The notes below the pieces were generated by a model, which had not been told where the DNA came from, did no database searches, and was given only the letters and a program-made list of their open reading frames with translations. The position numbers and the translations under genes are program-made. From the NCBI GenBank assembly GCA_011391855.1, contig JAABPT010000453.1, positions 1 through 9,073 on the forward strand: a DNA stretch of 9,073 nucleotides. The letters are read 5' to 3'. This document shows positions 1 through 5,640 of the stretch, one piece after another (within the stretch, counting starts at the first letter, position 1; each line of letters begins with the position of its first letter). The stretch comes from Burkholderiales bacterium. Lineage in GTDB: Bacteria > Pseudomonadota > Gammaproteobacteria > Burkholderiales > Burkholderiaceae_C.

Positions 1-186
1 CTGGCCAAGGAGGTGGCGCGCCTGCAGGGCGAGATCACCAAGGCCGACGCCAAGCTCGGCAATGCCGGTTTCGTGGCCCGTGCGCCAGCCGCGGTGGTGG
101 AACAGGAACGTGCGCGGCTGGCCGACTTCAGGCAGTCGCTGGCCCGTCTTCTAGATCAGCAAACTCGCCTGGCAGCGACCGGCTGA
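1..186 (+). CDS. valS: Valyl-tRNA synthetase, C-terminal end (partial)
   Basis: The first 61 codons of the window are an open frame that enters from the left edge and stops at TGA 184-186. The peptide begins LAKEVARLQGEITKADAKLG and continues with NAGFVARAPAAVVEQERARL. This is the antiparallel coiled-coil tail of bacterial ValRS: the E. coli enzyme ends with a similar LAKEVAKIEGEI...KLANEGFVARAPEAVI pattern (family knowledge, recalled). In ValRS this domain packs on the tRNA-Val core; the catalytic and editing domains lie outside the window. The last 59 bases overlap, in antisense, the 3' end of the convergent hydroxyacid dehydrogenase-like gene. Identification is confident; only the partial extent limits it. 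Confidence 0.93.
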   Translation: MAKEVARLQGEITKADAKLGNAGFVARAPAAVVEQERARLADFRQSLARLLDQQTRLAATG

Positions 187-1099
187 AGACCGGCGGCGGT
201 GCCGACAGCAGCAACTCGTCGATGCGACGCGCCACCGCCCAGGCGCCGCGCACGCGCGACTGCTGCGTGGTGGCGCTGACGCGTGGCGTGACCTGCAAGG
301 TGTCGATGTGGCGCAGCGGCCGGCCGGGGTCCAGCGCGCCGGGCTCCAGACTGTCCAGCCACAGGGCGGCCAGCGGGCCTTCGCGCAGCGCCTGCGCCAG
401 CGCGGTTTCGTCGAACAGGCTCGCGTGCGCCAGGCTCACCCAGATCTGGTTGAAGCGGCACTCGGACAGCAGCCGCTCGCCAAAGAGCCCGGCATAGCGC
501 GGGTAGTAGGTCATCAGCACGGCCACGGCGTCACTGCCCTGCAGCAGTTCGCGCAAGCCCAGGGGCTCGACGCCCGCGCGCGACCACGCCGGGTCCGAGG
601 CATGCACGCCGGGGTCGTAGCCGACGGTGCGGGCACCAAAGGCCTGCAGCAGGCGCTGCAGCGGCTTCACGGTGGCCGACATGCCGATCAGGCCGACCGT
701 GAGGCCGCCGAGTTCGCGCCCCACCAGCAGACCGTCTTCAGCGATGATGGGCACGCGGCGCAGCATCTGCAGCAGCGCGCCGATCACGAATTCAGCCTCG
801 GCCGCCGCGCTGGCGCTGGCCGGGCGCACGACCTCGATGCCGGCGCGGGCGCAGGCGTCGAGGTCGATATTCTCGGCCCCCGCCGACAGCCGACCGACGA
901 TGCGCAAGGCCGGCGCGCGCTGCAGCGCCGCGGCATCCAGCGCCACGCCGGGCGGAATGATGACGGAGCGCACGCGCTGCAAGGCCTCGCGAAAGGCGCG
1001 CGGCTGCTGCGCCAGTTCAGGCGCGTAGTGCACGGCGTGGCGTGCGGCCAGCCAGTGCAGCACGTCGGGGTCCAGCGGTTCGACGATCAGCACGTCCAT
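128..1099 (-). CDS. Degenerate D-2-hydroxyacid dehydrogenase-like protein (probable pseudoenzyme)
   Basis: A 323-residue protein with the D-isomer 2-hydroxyacid dehydrogenase fold (phosphoglycerate/glyoxylate reductase superfamily). The substrate loop is recognisable (GRLSAGAENIDLDACARAGI, residues 69-88), as are the entry to the Rossmann domain (TVGLIG, 134-139), an Asp at the end of beta-2 (YDPG, D162), LFDETALAQALREG (228-241) and DSLEP (249-253). Key positions are altered. The dinucleotide motif GxGxxG reads GMSATV (139-144). The catalytic Arg of the usual N-x-ARGG motif is His225 (LAHAS). The catalytic His of TPHxxG is Arg273 (TPRVSATT). Only the catalytic Glu (E252) remains. The frame is intact and full length, so this is not a decayed pseudogene. 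I chose ATG 1097-1099 because it begins the first beta strand (MDVLIVEP); the 62 upstream codons run into galU. No clear Shine-Dalgarno is visible. Function is unknown; NAD-dependent oxidoreductase activity is doubtful. Confidence 0.85.
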   Translation of the reverse strand: MDVLIVEPLDPDVLHWLAARHAVHYAPELAQQPRAFREALQRVRSVIIPPGVALDAAALQRAPALRIVGRLSAGAENIDLDACARAGIEVVRPASASAAAEAEFVIGALLQMLRRVPIIAEDGLLVGRELGGLTVGLIGMSATVKPLQRLLQAFGARTVGYDPGVHASDPAWSRAGVEPLGLRELLQGSDAVAVLMTYYPRYAGLFGERLLSECRFNQIWVSLAHASLFDETALAQALREGPLAALWLDSLEPGALDPGRPLRHIDTLQVTPRVSATTQQSRVRGAWAVARRIDELLLSAPPPVFSRSLPGEFADLEDGPATA

Positions 1100-1128
1100 C
1101 GCAGCAGGCACGAAAGTGTCACAGCGCC

Positions 1129-1147
1129 GGCATGAACCCCCCATGCC
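1129..1147. promoter_or_regulatory. Inverted repeat between divergent galU and dehydrogenase-like gene
   Basis: GGCATG (1129-1134) and CATGCC (1142-1147) form a perfect 6-bp inverted repeat with a 7-nt spacer (AACCCCC). It sits in the 85-bp region between the two divergent start codons, so it could be an operator or a small hairpin. I see no convincing -35/-10 pair on either strand here. A 6-bp arm can arise by chance in GC-rich DNA. Confidence 0.2.
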
Positions 1148-1184
1148 AAAATGGACTGGACTGCAAACCATTCTAGAGATGCCC

Positions 1185-2051
1185 ATGCTCGTCCAGAAGG
1201 CGATTTTCCCTGTAGCCGGCCTCGGCACCCGCTTCCTGCCCGCCACCAAGGCGCAGCCCAAGGAGATGCTGCCGGTGGTCGACAAGCCGCTGATCCAGTA
1301 CGCCGTGGAAGAGGCCTACGCCGCCGGCGTGCGCGAGATGATCTTCGTCACCGGGCGCCACAAGCGCCCGATCGAAGACCATTTCGACATGACTTTCGAG
1401 CTCGAGGTGGCGCTGGAAAACGCCGGCAAGCAGGAGTTGCTGGAGGTGGTGCGCAGCGTCAAGCCCGACGACATGCAGTGCATCTACGTGCGCCAGGCGC
1501 AGGCGCTGGGCCTGGGCCACGCCGTGCTGTGCGGGCAGCGGCTGGTCGGCAACCAGCCCTTCGCCGTGCTGCTGGCCGACGACCTGATGGTCGGACAGCC
1601 ACCGGTGCTCGCGCAAATGGTCGAGCAGTACGCCGAGTGGCGCGCCTCGATCATCGCGGTGCAGGAAGTGCCGGCCGAGCAGACGCGCCGCTACGGCATC
1701 GTCGCCGGCACCGAGGTCAACGAGCGGCTGGTCGACGTGACCCGCATCGTCGAAAAACCGGCACCCGAGGACGCTCCGTCGCGGCTGGGCGTGGCCGGCC
1801 GCTATATCCTGACCCCGGGCGTGTTCCACGAGATCGCCAGCCAGCCGCGCGGCGTGGGCGGCGAGATCCAGCTCACCGACGGCATCGCCTCGCTGCTGCG
1901 GCGCGAGAAGGTCTTTGCCTACCGCTACGTGGGCAAGCGCTACGACTGCGGCAGCAAGGAGGGTTTCCTGCAGGCCAATGTCGAACTGGCGCTGGCGCAC
2001 CGCGAGCTGGGGCCGGGATTTCGCGCCTTCCTGCGCGGGCTGGAGCTGTAG
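1185..2051 (+). CDS. galU: UTP-glucose-1-phosphate uridylyltransferase
   Basis: GalU makes UDP-glucose from UTP and glucose-1-phosphate in the cytoplasm, supplying exopolysaccharide, LPS core and nucleotide-sugar pathways. The 288-residue product has the sugar-nucleotide pyrophosphorylase signature near its N-terminus (PVAGLGTRFLPATKAQPKEM, residues 9-28: GxGTR loop plus Lys26), an ADD metal-binding segment (131-133), VEKP (189-192), GEIQLTDGIA (226-235) and the GalU-type end KRYDCGSKEGFLQA (251-264). Length is close to the E. coli enzyme (about 300). Two in-frame ATGs lie 6 nt apart (1179 and 1185). I chose 1185 because AGAGA at 1175-1179 sits 5 nt before it and MLVQKAIFPVAG is the usual family start; the first ATG overlaps that Shine-Dalgarno. 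Longer upstream in-frame codons do not resemble the family. It is divergent from the dehydrogenase-like gene and convergent with the cysM operon. Confidence 0.96.
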   Translation: MLVQKAIFPVAGLGTRFLPATKAQPKEMLPVVDKPLIQYAVEEAYAAGVREMIFVTGRHKRPIEDHFDMTFELEVALENAGKQELLEVVRSVKPDDMQCIYVRQAQALGLGHAVLCGQRLVGNQPFAVLLADDLMVGQPPVLAQMVEQYAEWRASIIAVQEVPAEQTRRYGIVAGTEVNERLVDVTRIVEKPAPEDAPSRLGVAGRYILTPGVFHEIASQPRGVGGEIQLTDGIASLLRREKVFAYRYVGKRYDCGSKEGFLQANVELALAHRELGPGFRAFLRGLEL

Positions 2052-2077
2052 CGCCTCCTCGGCCAGACACCGCGGTC

Positions 2078-2091
2078 GGGCCTGCAGGCCC
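2078..2091. terminator. Possible bidirectional terminator between galU and the TusA-like gene
   Basis: GGGCCTGCAGGCCC is a perfect 14-bp palindrome lying 26 nt after the galU stop and 17 nt after the stop of the convergent TusA-like gene. It can fold as a 5-bp GC stem with a TGCA loop. On the plus strand it is followed by TCGTCCTTCG, which is only mildly T-rich. Position favours a shared terminator; the lack of a T-tract weakens the call. Confidence 0.4.
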
Positions 2092-2108
2092 TCGTCCTTC
2101 GTCCGCGC

Positions 2109-2336
2109 TCAGCGGCGGCGCAGCACGTGCAGGAAATCGGCGCCAGACGTGGTCTGCTCGACCAGTTCGTTGCCCGTCTGGCGGGCGAAGGCCTGGAAAT
2201 CGCGCACCGAGCCGGGGTCGGTGGACACCACGCGCAGCAACTCGCCACTGGCCATCTCTGACAGCGCTTTCTTGGCCTTGAGGATGGGCAGCGGGCAGTT
2301 CAGGCTGCGGGTGTCGAGTTCTCGGGTCGTTTCCAT
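2109..2336 (-). CDS. TusA-family sulfurtransferase (SirA-like)
   Basis: A 75-residue protein carrying the TusA/SirA signature LDTRSLNCPLPILKAKKAL (residues 7-25). Cys14 in the NCPLP motif is the expected persulfide-carrying residue, followed by an amphipathic helix with Lys20, Lys22 and Lys23. The rest (GELLRVVSTDPGSVRDFQAF) fits the two-layer alpha/beta fold. Family members relay persulfide sulfur for tRNA thiolation, cofactor synthesis or sulfur oxidation; which applies here cannot be read from sequence, so I give no symbol. It is the last gene of the cysM-NUDIX-TusA unit and starts 10 nt after the NUDIX stop. ATG 2334-2336 was chosen because MxTTRELDTR is the normal short N-terminus; no good Shine-Dalgarno precedes it, so translational coupling to the upstream gene is likely. 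Confidence 0.88.
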   Translation of the reverse strand: METTRELDTRSLNCPLPILKAKKALSEMASGELLRVVSTDPGSVRDFQAFARQTGNELVEQTTSGADFLHVLRRR

Positions 2337-2346
2337 AGCGATGATT

Positions 2347-2892
2347 TTAGGTGCGCGGCGGCCATTCGATGAATTGCGGGTCGTGCCCGCGTGAGCGCAG
2401 CCAGTCGGCCAGCGCAAAGCCGGTGCCGGCGCGCCAGCAGCGTACCTCGGCCGGCGCGAACAGCTTGTATTCGGCCAGTTCGGGCGACAGGGCGATCTCC
2501 CCTTGGGCCAGCGCGTGGTACGCGATGATGACCTGGTTCATGCGCTGGAAGTCGTAGACGCCGATCAACGCCAGTTGTTGCACCTGCAGCGCCGTTTCCT
2601 CGGCCACTTCGCGCGCAATGCCTTCCTCGGGCGTCTCGCCGGCTTCCATGAAGCCGGTGATGAGGCCGAACATGCGCCCGCTCCAGGCGGCGTTGCGTGC
2701 CAGCAGCAGCCGGCCTTCGCGGTCGCTGCACTCGATCACGGCGGCCAGCACCGGCGTCGGGTTGTTCCAGTGCGTCCAGCCGCAGGCCGGGCAGCGCAGG
2801 CGCTCCTTGGGGCCGCTGTCTTCCTGCGCGACGATGGGCGCCAGCGCGTTGCCGCAGCTCAGGCAGAAACGGGCATGGGCCTGCGACGTCAT
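2347..2892 (-). CDS. NUDIX hydrolase with N-terminal zinc ribbon
   Basis: A 181-residue protein. An N-terminal ribbon has two Cys pairs (C10-x2-C13 and C34-x2-C37) that probably bind zinc. The catalytic domain follows, with a Nudix box at residues 80-102 (GFMEAGETPEEGIAREVAEE, then TAL) matching G-x5-E-x7-REUxEExGU except that the final Gly is Ala101. The metal-binding Glu residues (E95, E98, E99) are present. The NudC-specific SQPWPFPxS motif is absent, so this is not a typical NADH pyrophosphatase; ADP-ribose or another nucleoside diphosphate derivative is a possible substrate, but this is not determined. The start ATG (2890-2892) overlaps the cysM stop as ATGA, indicating coupled translation. 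The stop is 10 nt before the TusA-like start. A longer in-frame upstream reading lies entirely inside cysM and was discarded. Confidence 0.9.
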   Translation of the reverse strand: MTSQAHARFCLSCGNALAPIVAQEDSGPKERLRCPACGWTHWNNPTPVLAAVIECSDREGRLLLARNAAWSGRMFGLITGFMEAGETPEEGIAREVAEETALQVQQLALIGVYDFQRMNQVIIAYHALAQGEIALSPELAEYKLFAPAEVRCWRAGTGFALADWLRSRGHDPQFIEWPPRT

Positions 2893-3809
2893 GCCGGAAA
2901 GACGCCGGTGGACAGATAACGGTCGCCGCGGTCGCAGACGATGAATACGATGGTGGCGTTGTCCACCTTCTGCGCGATCTGCAGCGCCACCCAGCAGGCG
3001 CCGGCGGCGGAGATGCCGGCGAACAGGCCTTCCTCTCGCGCCAGGCGGCGCGCCATGTCCTCGGCGTCGGCCTGGCTCACCAGCACCAGTTCGTCGACGT
3101 AGCTGGCGTCGTAGATCTTCGGCAGGTAGGCCTCGGGCCACTTGCGGATGCCGGGGATGCGCGACCCCTCGGCCGGTTGCGCACCGACGATGCGCACCGC
3201 AGGATTCTTTTCCTTCAGGCAGCGCGAAACGCCGGTGATGGTGCCGGTGGTGCCCATGGCGCTGACGAAGTGCGTCACGCGCCCGGCGGTGTCGGTCCAG
3301 ATCTCGGGGCCGGTGGTCTCGAAATGCGCGCGCGGGTTGTCGGCGTTGGCAAACTGGTCGAGCACGCGGCCCTGGCCTTCGCGCTGCATCTGCTCGGCCA
3401 GGTCGCGCGCGGATTCCATGCCGCCGGACTTGGGCGTGAGGATGAGCTCGGCACCAAAGGCCCTCATGGTCTGCGCGCGTTCGATCGACAAGTCCTCCGG
3501 CATGATCAGCACCATGCGGTAGCCGCGGATCGCCGCCGCCATGGCCAGCGCGATGCCGGTGTTGCCCGAGGTGGCCTCGATCAGGGTGTCGCCGGGACGG
3601 ATCTCGCCGCGCTCCTCGGCGCGGCGGATCATGGCGATCGCCGGGCGGTCCTTCACCGAACCGGCGGGGTTGTTGCCCTCGAGCTTGCCCAGGATCACGT
3701 TGCCGCGCGCGGCCCCGGCCGCGCCGGGCAGACGCTGCAGCCGCACCAGCGGCGTGCCGCCGATGGCGTCTTCCAGGGTCTTGTAGGCGGGTGGCGCGGC
3801 ATCCTTCAT
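2889..3809 (-). CDS. cysM: Cysteine synthase B (O-acetylserine sulfhydrylase, CysM type)
   Basis: A PLP enzyme that makes cysteine from O-acetylserine with sulfide, or S-sulfocysteine with thiosulfate in the CysM branch (family knowledge). In the 306-residue product, GKLEGNNPAGSVKDRP (41-56) holds the PLP lysine K53, TSGNTG (80-85) is the substrate carboxylate loop, and GTTGTITG (186-193) is the PLP-phosphate loop. EEGLFAGISAAGA and the terminal IVCDRGDRYLSTGVF (290-304) are characteristic of CysM rather than CysK. The start ATG 3807-3809 is supported by AGGAG (plus-strand 3817-3821) 7 nt upstream. Reading further upstream in frame would cross the tRNA gene, so it was rejected. It heads an operon: its TGA overlaps the NUDIX ATG by 4 nt, then the TusA-like gene follows. 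It is divergent from tRNA-Leu. Confidence 0.95.
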   Translation of the reverse strand: MKDAAPPAYKTLEDAIGGTPLVRLQRLPGAAGAARGNVILGKLEGNNPAGSVKDRPAIAMIRRAEERGEIRPGDTLIEATSGNTGIALAMAAAIRGYRMVLIMPEDLSIERAQTMRAFGAELILTPKSGGMESARDLAEQMQREGQGRVLDQFANADNPRAHFETTGPEIWTDTAGRVTHFVSAMGTTGTITGVSRCLKEKNPAVRIVGAQPAEGSRIPGIRKWPEAYLPKIYDASYVDELVLVSQADAEDMARRLAREEGLFAGISAAGACWVALQIAQKVDNATIVFIVCDRGDRYLSTGVFPA

Positions 3810-3836
3810 AACAGGGCTCCTGTGACTCTGCTCATT

Positions 3837-3849
3837 GTGGCAGCGCCAC
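3837..3849. promoter_or_regulatory. Short inverted repeat in the cysM leader
   Basis: GTGGC (3837-3841), a 3-nt spacer AGC, then GCCAC (3845-3849) form a perfect 5-bp inverted repeat about 28 nt upstream of the cysM start. On the minus strand it would be a small hairpin in the cysM leader or an operator half-site pair. No known regulator motif was recognised. Confidence 0.2.
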
Positions 3850-3877
3850 GCCTTCGCCGCAGGCGCAGCGGGGGCCG

Positions 3878-3886
3878 TGTGATAAT
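3878..3886 (+). promoter_or_regulatory. Extended -10 promoter element for tRNA-Leu
   Basis: TGTGATAAT fits an extended -10 (TG-n-TATAAT with one mismatch) and lies 33 nt before the mature tRNA 5' end, giving a short leader. The sequence just downstream is GC-rich, as is common for stringently controlled stable RNA promoters. No good -35 hexamer is seen at 16-18 nt spacing (CGCAGG stands there), so the call rests on the -10 and position. Confidence 0.45.
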
Positions 3887-3919
3887 CCACCGCTGTTTGG
3901 CGCCCCTTTGGGCACCCTC

Positions 3920-4004
3920 GCCCGCGTGACGAAATCGGTAGACGTAGCGGACTCAAAATCCGCCGCCGCAAGGCGTGCCAGTTCGAGTCTGGCCGCGGGC
4001 ACCA
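3920..4004 (+). tRNA. tRNA-Leu (anticodon CAA), CCA encoded
   Basis: All arms can be drawn. The acceptor stem GCCCGCG (3920-3926) pairs perfectly with CGCGGGC (3994-4000). The anticodon stem GCGGA/TCCGC (3947-3951/3959-3963) flanks the loop CTCAAAA, with anticodon CAA at 3954-3956, which reads the leucine codon UUG. A class II variable arm CGCC-GCAA-GGCG (3964-3975) identifies Leu over other CAA-like readings. The T arm is GCCAG-TTCGAGT-CTGGC (3977-3993). A discriminator A at 4001 is followed by genomically encoded CCA (4002-4004). The length of 85 nt is normal for tRNA-Leu. The downstream rhomboid gene begins only 37 nt later. No duplicated 3' tRNA fragment is seen in this window, so there is no sign of integration here. 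Confidence 0.96.
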
Positions 4005-4005
4005 G

Positions 4006-4021
4006 CCGGGATTGCACCCGG
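4006..4021 (+). other. Hairpin immediately after tRNA-Leu
   Basis: CCGGG (4006-4010), a 6-nt loop ATTGCA, then CCCGG (4017-4021) form a perfect 5-bp GC hairpin starting 2 nt after the tRNA CCA. No T-tract follows (TCCCACTCCC), so it does not look like an efficient intrinsic terminator. It may act in tRNA 3' processing or only weakly reduce read-through into the rhomboid gene. Confidence 0.3.
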
Positions 4022-4041
4022 TCCCACTCCCCAGCGACTCG

Positions 4042-4632
4042 ATGCCGCCGATCCCGCCCCTGACCCGCGCCCTGATGATCGCCTGCACGGTGATCTTCGT
4101 GCTGCAGCAGGTCGTGTTCCTTTCCGGCGTCTTTGCGCTGTGGCCCATCGGCAGCGGCAATTTCCTGCCCTGGCAACTGGTGAGCTACGCCTTCCTGCAC
4201 GGCGGCGTCGGCCACCTGTTCTTCAACATGCTCGGTCTGTGGATGTTCGGATCCGAACTCGAACGGCTGTGGGGCCAGCAACGCTACTGGCAGTTCCTGC
4301 TGGCCGGCGTGTTGACCGCGGCGCTGGCGCAGTTGCTCATCACGGCGCTGGCGGGTTCGCGTGTGCCCACCGTGGGCGCCTCGGGCGCGCTGTATGCACT
4401 GCTGCTGGCCTTCGGCATGCTGTTCCCCAACCGCGTGATCATGCCGCTGTTCCCGCCGATCCCGATGAAGGCTCGCACCTTCGTCATCGTCTTCGGCGCG
4501 CTGGAACTGCTGCTCGGCTTGATGGACGTGGGCGGCGTGGCGCACTTCGCCCACCTGGGCGGCATGGTCGGCGGCTTTCTGATGATCCGCTACTGGCGCG
4601 GCCAGCCACCGTTCCGCTCGCGCCGCCGCTGA
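4042..4632 (+). CDS. Rhomboid-family intramembrane serine protease
   Basis: A 196-residue multi-spanning membrane protein. Rhomboid landmarks are clear: HLFFN (H58-N62, the HxxxN oxyanion-region motif in TM2), GASG (112-115) with nucleophile Ser114 in TM4, and AHLGG (170-174) with catalytic His171 in TM6. Hydrophobic segments lie roughly at 10-33, 43-68, 83-104, 112-128, 146-162 and 165-184. A proline-rich loop FPPIPMKA (137-144) is common in this bacterial subfamily. Both members of the Ser/His dyad are present, so it should be active; substrate is unknown. ATG 4042 is preferred, beginning just before the first membrane segment; a TTG at 4012 would add 10 residues. No clear Shine-Dalgarno is visible. 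The gene follows tRNA-Leu by 37 nt and may share its transcript. The C-terminus is basic (RSRRR), consistent with a cytoplasmic tail. Confidence 0.92.
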   Translation: MPPIPPLTRALMIACTVIFVLQQVVFLSGVFALWPIGSGNFLPWQLVSYAFLHGGVGHLFFNMLGLWMFGSELERLWGQQRYWQFLLAGVLTAALAQLLITALAGSRVPTVGASGALYALLLAFGMLFPNRVIMPLFPPIPMKARTFVIVFGALELLLGLMDVGGVAHFAHLGGMVGGFLMIRYWRGQPPFRSRRR

Positions 4633-4641
4633 GGGCCCCTG

Positions 4642-4657
4642 CCCCGCCTGGCCGGGG
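4642..4657. terminator. Possible shared terminator hairpin between rhomboid and SDR genes
   Basis: CCCCG (4642-4646), loop CCTGGC, then CGGGG (4653-4657) form a 5-bp GC stem in the 31-bp gap between the convergent rhomboid stop (4632) and SDR stop (4664). There is no T-run on either side, so this is a positional guess. Confidence 0.25.
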
Positions 4658-4663
4658 AGTGAA

Positions 4664-5575
4664 TCAAGGTGCCAGTCCGGCGACCAGGCCTTCCTTCACC
4701 GTGGGGTAGCGCAGGCGCAGCCGCAACTCGGCCTTGAGCCGGCGGTTGTCCAACCGGCGCGATTCGCTCATGAAGCTCAACAGCATCGGGCTGAGTTGCT
4801 GCACCGCCTCGGCGCGCGTGATGCGCCGCGGGCGCGGCAGGCCGCACAAGTCGGCGGCCAGGTCGAAATAGTCGCCCATCTTCAATTCGCTGTCGTCGCT
4901 GGCATGCAGCACACGCTGCGGCAGGCCGCGGTGCAGCGCCGCCACGCAGGCCCGCGCCAGGTCGTCGGCATGGATGTGGTTGGTATAGACGTCGTCTTGC
5001 GCGGCCAGCACCGGCGTGCCGCGTGCGAGCCGCTCGATCGGGTGGCCGCCCGGGCGGTCGGCGGCATAAATGCCGGGGATGCGCAGCAGCGTGACGCGGG
5101 CGCCGGTGCGCCGGCCGAACCAGCGCAGCTGCGCCTCGGCGTCGACGCGGCGCCGGGCGCGGTCGGTGGTGGCGCTGGCGGCGCGCGTTTCGTCGAAGCG
5201 CTCGCCGCCGCAGTCGCCGTAGACGCCGCTCGTGCTGGCATACACCAGGCGCTGCACGCGGCCACCGCGTGCCAGCGCGCGCAGCAGCGCGTGCGTGCGC
5301 GGGTCGCCTGCACCGTGGCCCGGCGGCGGTGCCAGGTGCAGCACGGCGTCGGCCAGGCCGCCCAGGCGGCCCAAGGTGGCGGGCTCGTCGAGGTTTCCCA
5401 GCAGCGGCACGGCACCCAGCGCACGCAGCGCCGGCACGCGCGCCGGCGACGAGGTCAGCGCCAGCACGCGCCAGCGCGGGTGCAGGAGCCGCAGCACTCG
5501 CTGGCCGATGTCGCCGCAGCCCACGATCAACAAGGTGGGTCGGCGGGCGCGCTGCAATGGCTGCGGTACAGGCAT
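4664..5575 (-). CDS. Atypical SDR-family NAD(P)-binding protein (YeeZ-like)
   Basis: A 303-residue Rossmann protein related to nucleotide-sugar epimerases. The N-terminal strand and glycine motif LLIVGCGDIGQRVL (15-28) fit GxGxxG cofactor binding. LVYASTSGVYGD (110-121) and a later GIYAADRPG (168-176) and TNHIHADDLARA (198-209) are extended-SDR hallmarks. The catalytic YxxxK expected about 8 residues before E147 is replaced by DRARRRVDAE (138-147, Arg at both the Tyr and Lys positions). This matches the atypical SDR group that includes E. coli YeeZ, whose activity is not established. ATG 5573-5575 was chosen as the first ATG before the Rossmann strand; a TTG at 5621-5623 is an alternative with no better ribosome-binding site. 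It is divergent from the flavoreductase gene and convergent with rhomboid. Confidence 0.85.
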   Translation of the reverse strand: MPVPQPLQRARRPTLLIVGCGDIGQRVLRLLHPRWRVLALTSSPARVPALRALGAVPLLGNLDEPATLGRLGGLADAVLHLAPPPGHGAGDPRTHALLRALARGGRVQRLVYASTSGVYGDCGGERFDETRAASATTDRARRRVDAEAQLRWFGRRTGARVTLLRIPGIYAADRPGGHPIERLARGTPVLAAQDDVYTNHIHADDLARACVAALHRGLPQRVLHASDDSELKMGDYFDLAADLCGLPRPRRITRAEAVQQLSPMLLSFMSESRRLDNRRLKAELRLRLRYPTVKEGLVAGLAP

Positions 5576-5640
5576 GGGTGAATCCGGAAGCGGGCAGGGG
5601 CCCGGCCGGGTGCGCGGGCACAATCAGAACCGAGTTTACG

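Noticed and set aside
308..1135. Plus-strand open frame opposite the dehydrogenase-like gene
   Set aside because: Gln/Arg/His-rich shadow of the minus-strand gene, with no ribosome-binding site or motif.
1173..2000. Minus-strand 275-codon frame opposite galU
   Set aside because: Antisense shadow of galU, rich in His/Leu/Gln with no recognisable domain.
2697..3929. 410-codon plus-strand open frame opposite cysM and the NUDIX gene
   Set aside because: It lies antisense to two clearly identified genes, is low-complexity Arg/Ala/Gly-rich, and shows no family motifs. Long antisense frames are expected in DNA this GC-rich.
3920..4041. tRNA-Leu as an integration site of a mobile element
   Set aside because: There is no duplicated tRNA 3' end, integrase gene or composition shift nearby; the downstream gene is an ordinary rhomboid.
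3810..4160. N-terminal extension of cysM to about 4160
   Set aside because: It would translate through the tRNA-Leu gene and lacks family similarity; the AGGAG site at 3817-3821 marks the normal start.
3832..4554. Minus-strand frame crossing the tRNA and the rhomboid gene
   Set aside because: It runs through the tRNA-Leu gene and antisense to a rhomboid with intact catalytic motifs; its composition is shadow-like.
4590..5621. Minus-strand 343-codon frame overlapping the SDR gene in another frame
   Set aside because: Arg/Ala/Pro-rich shadow; the true frame carries the GCGDIG and VYG motifs.
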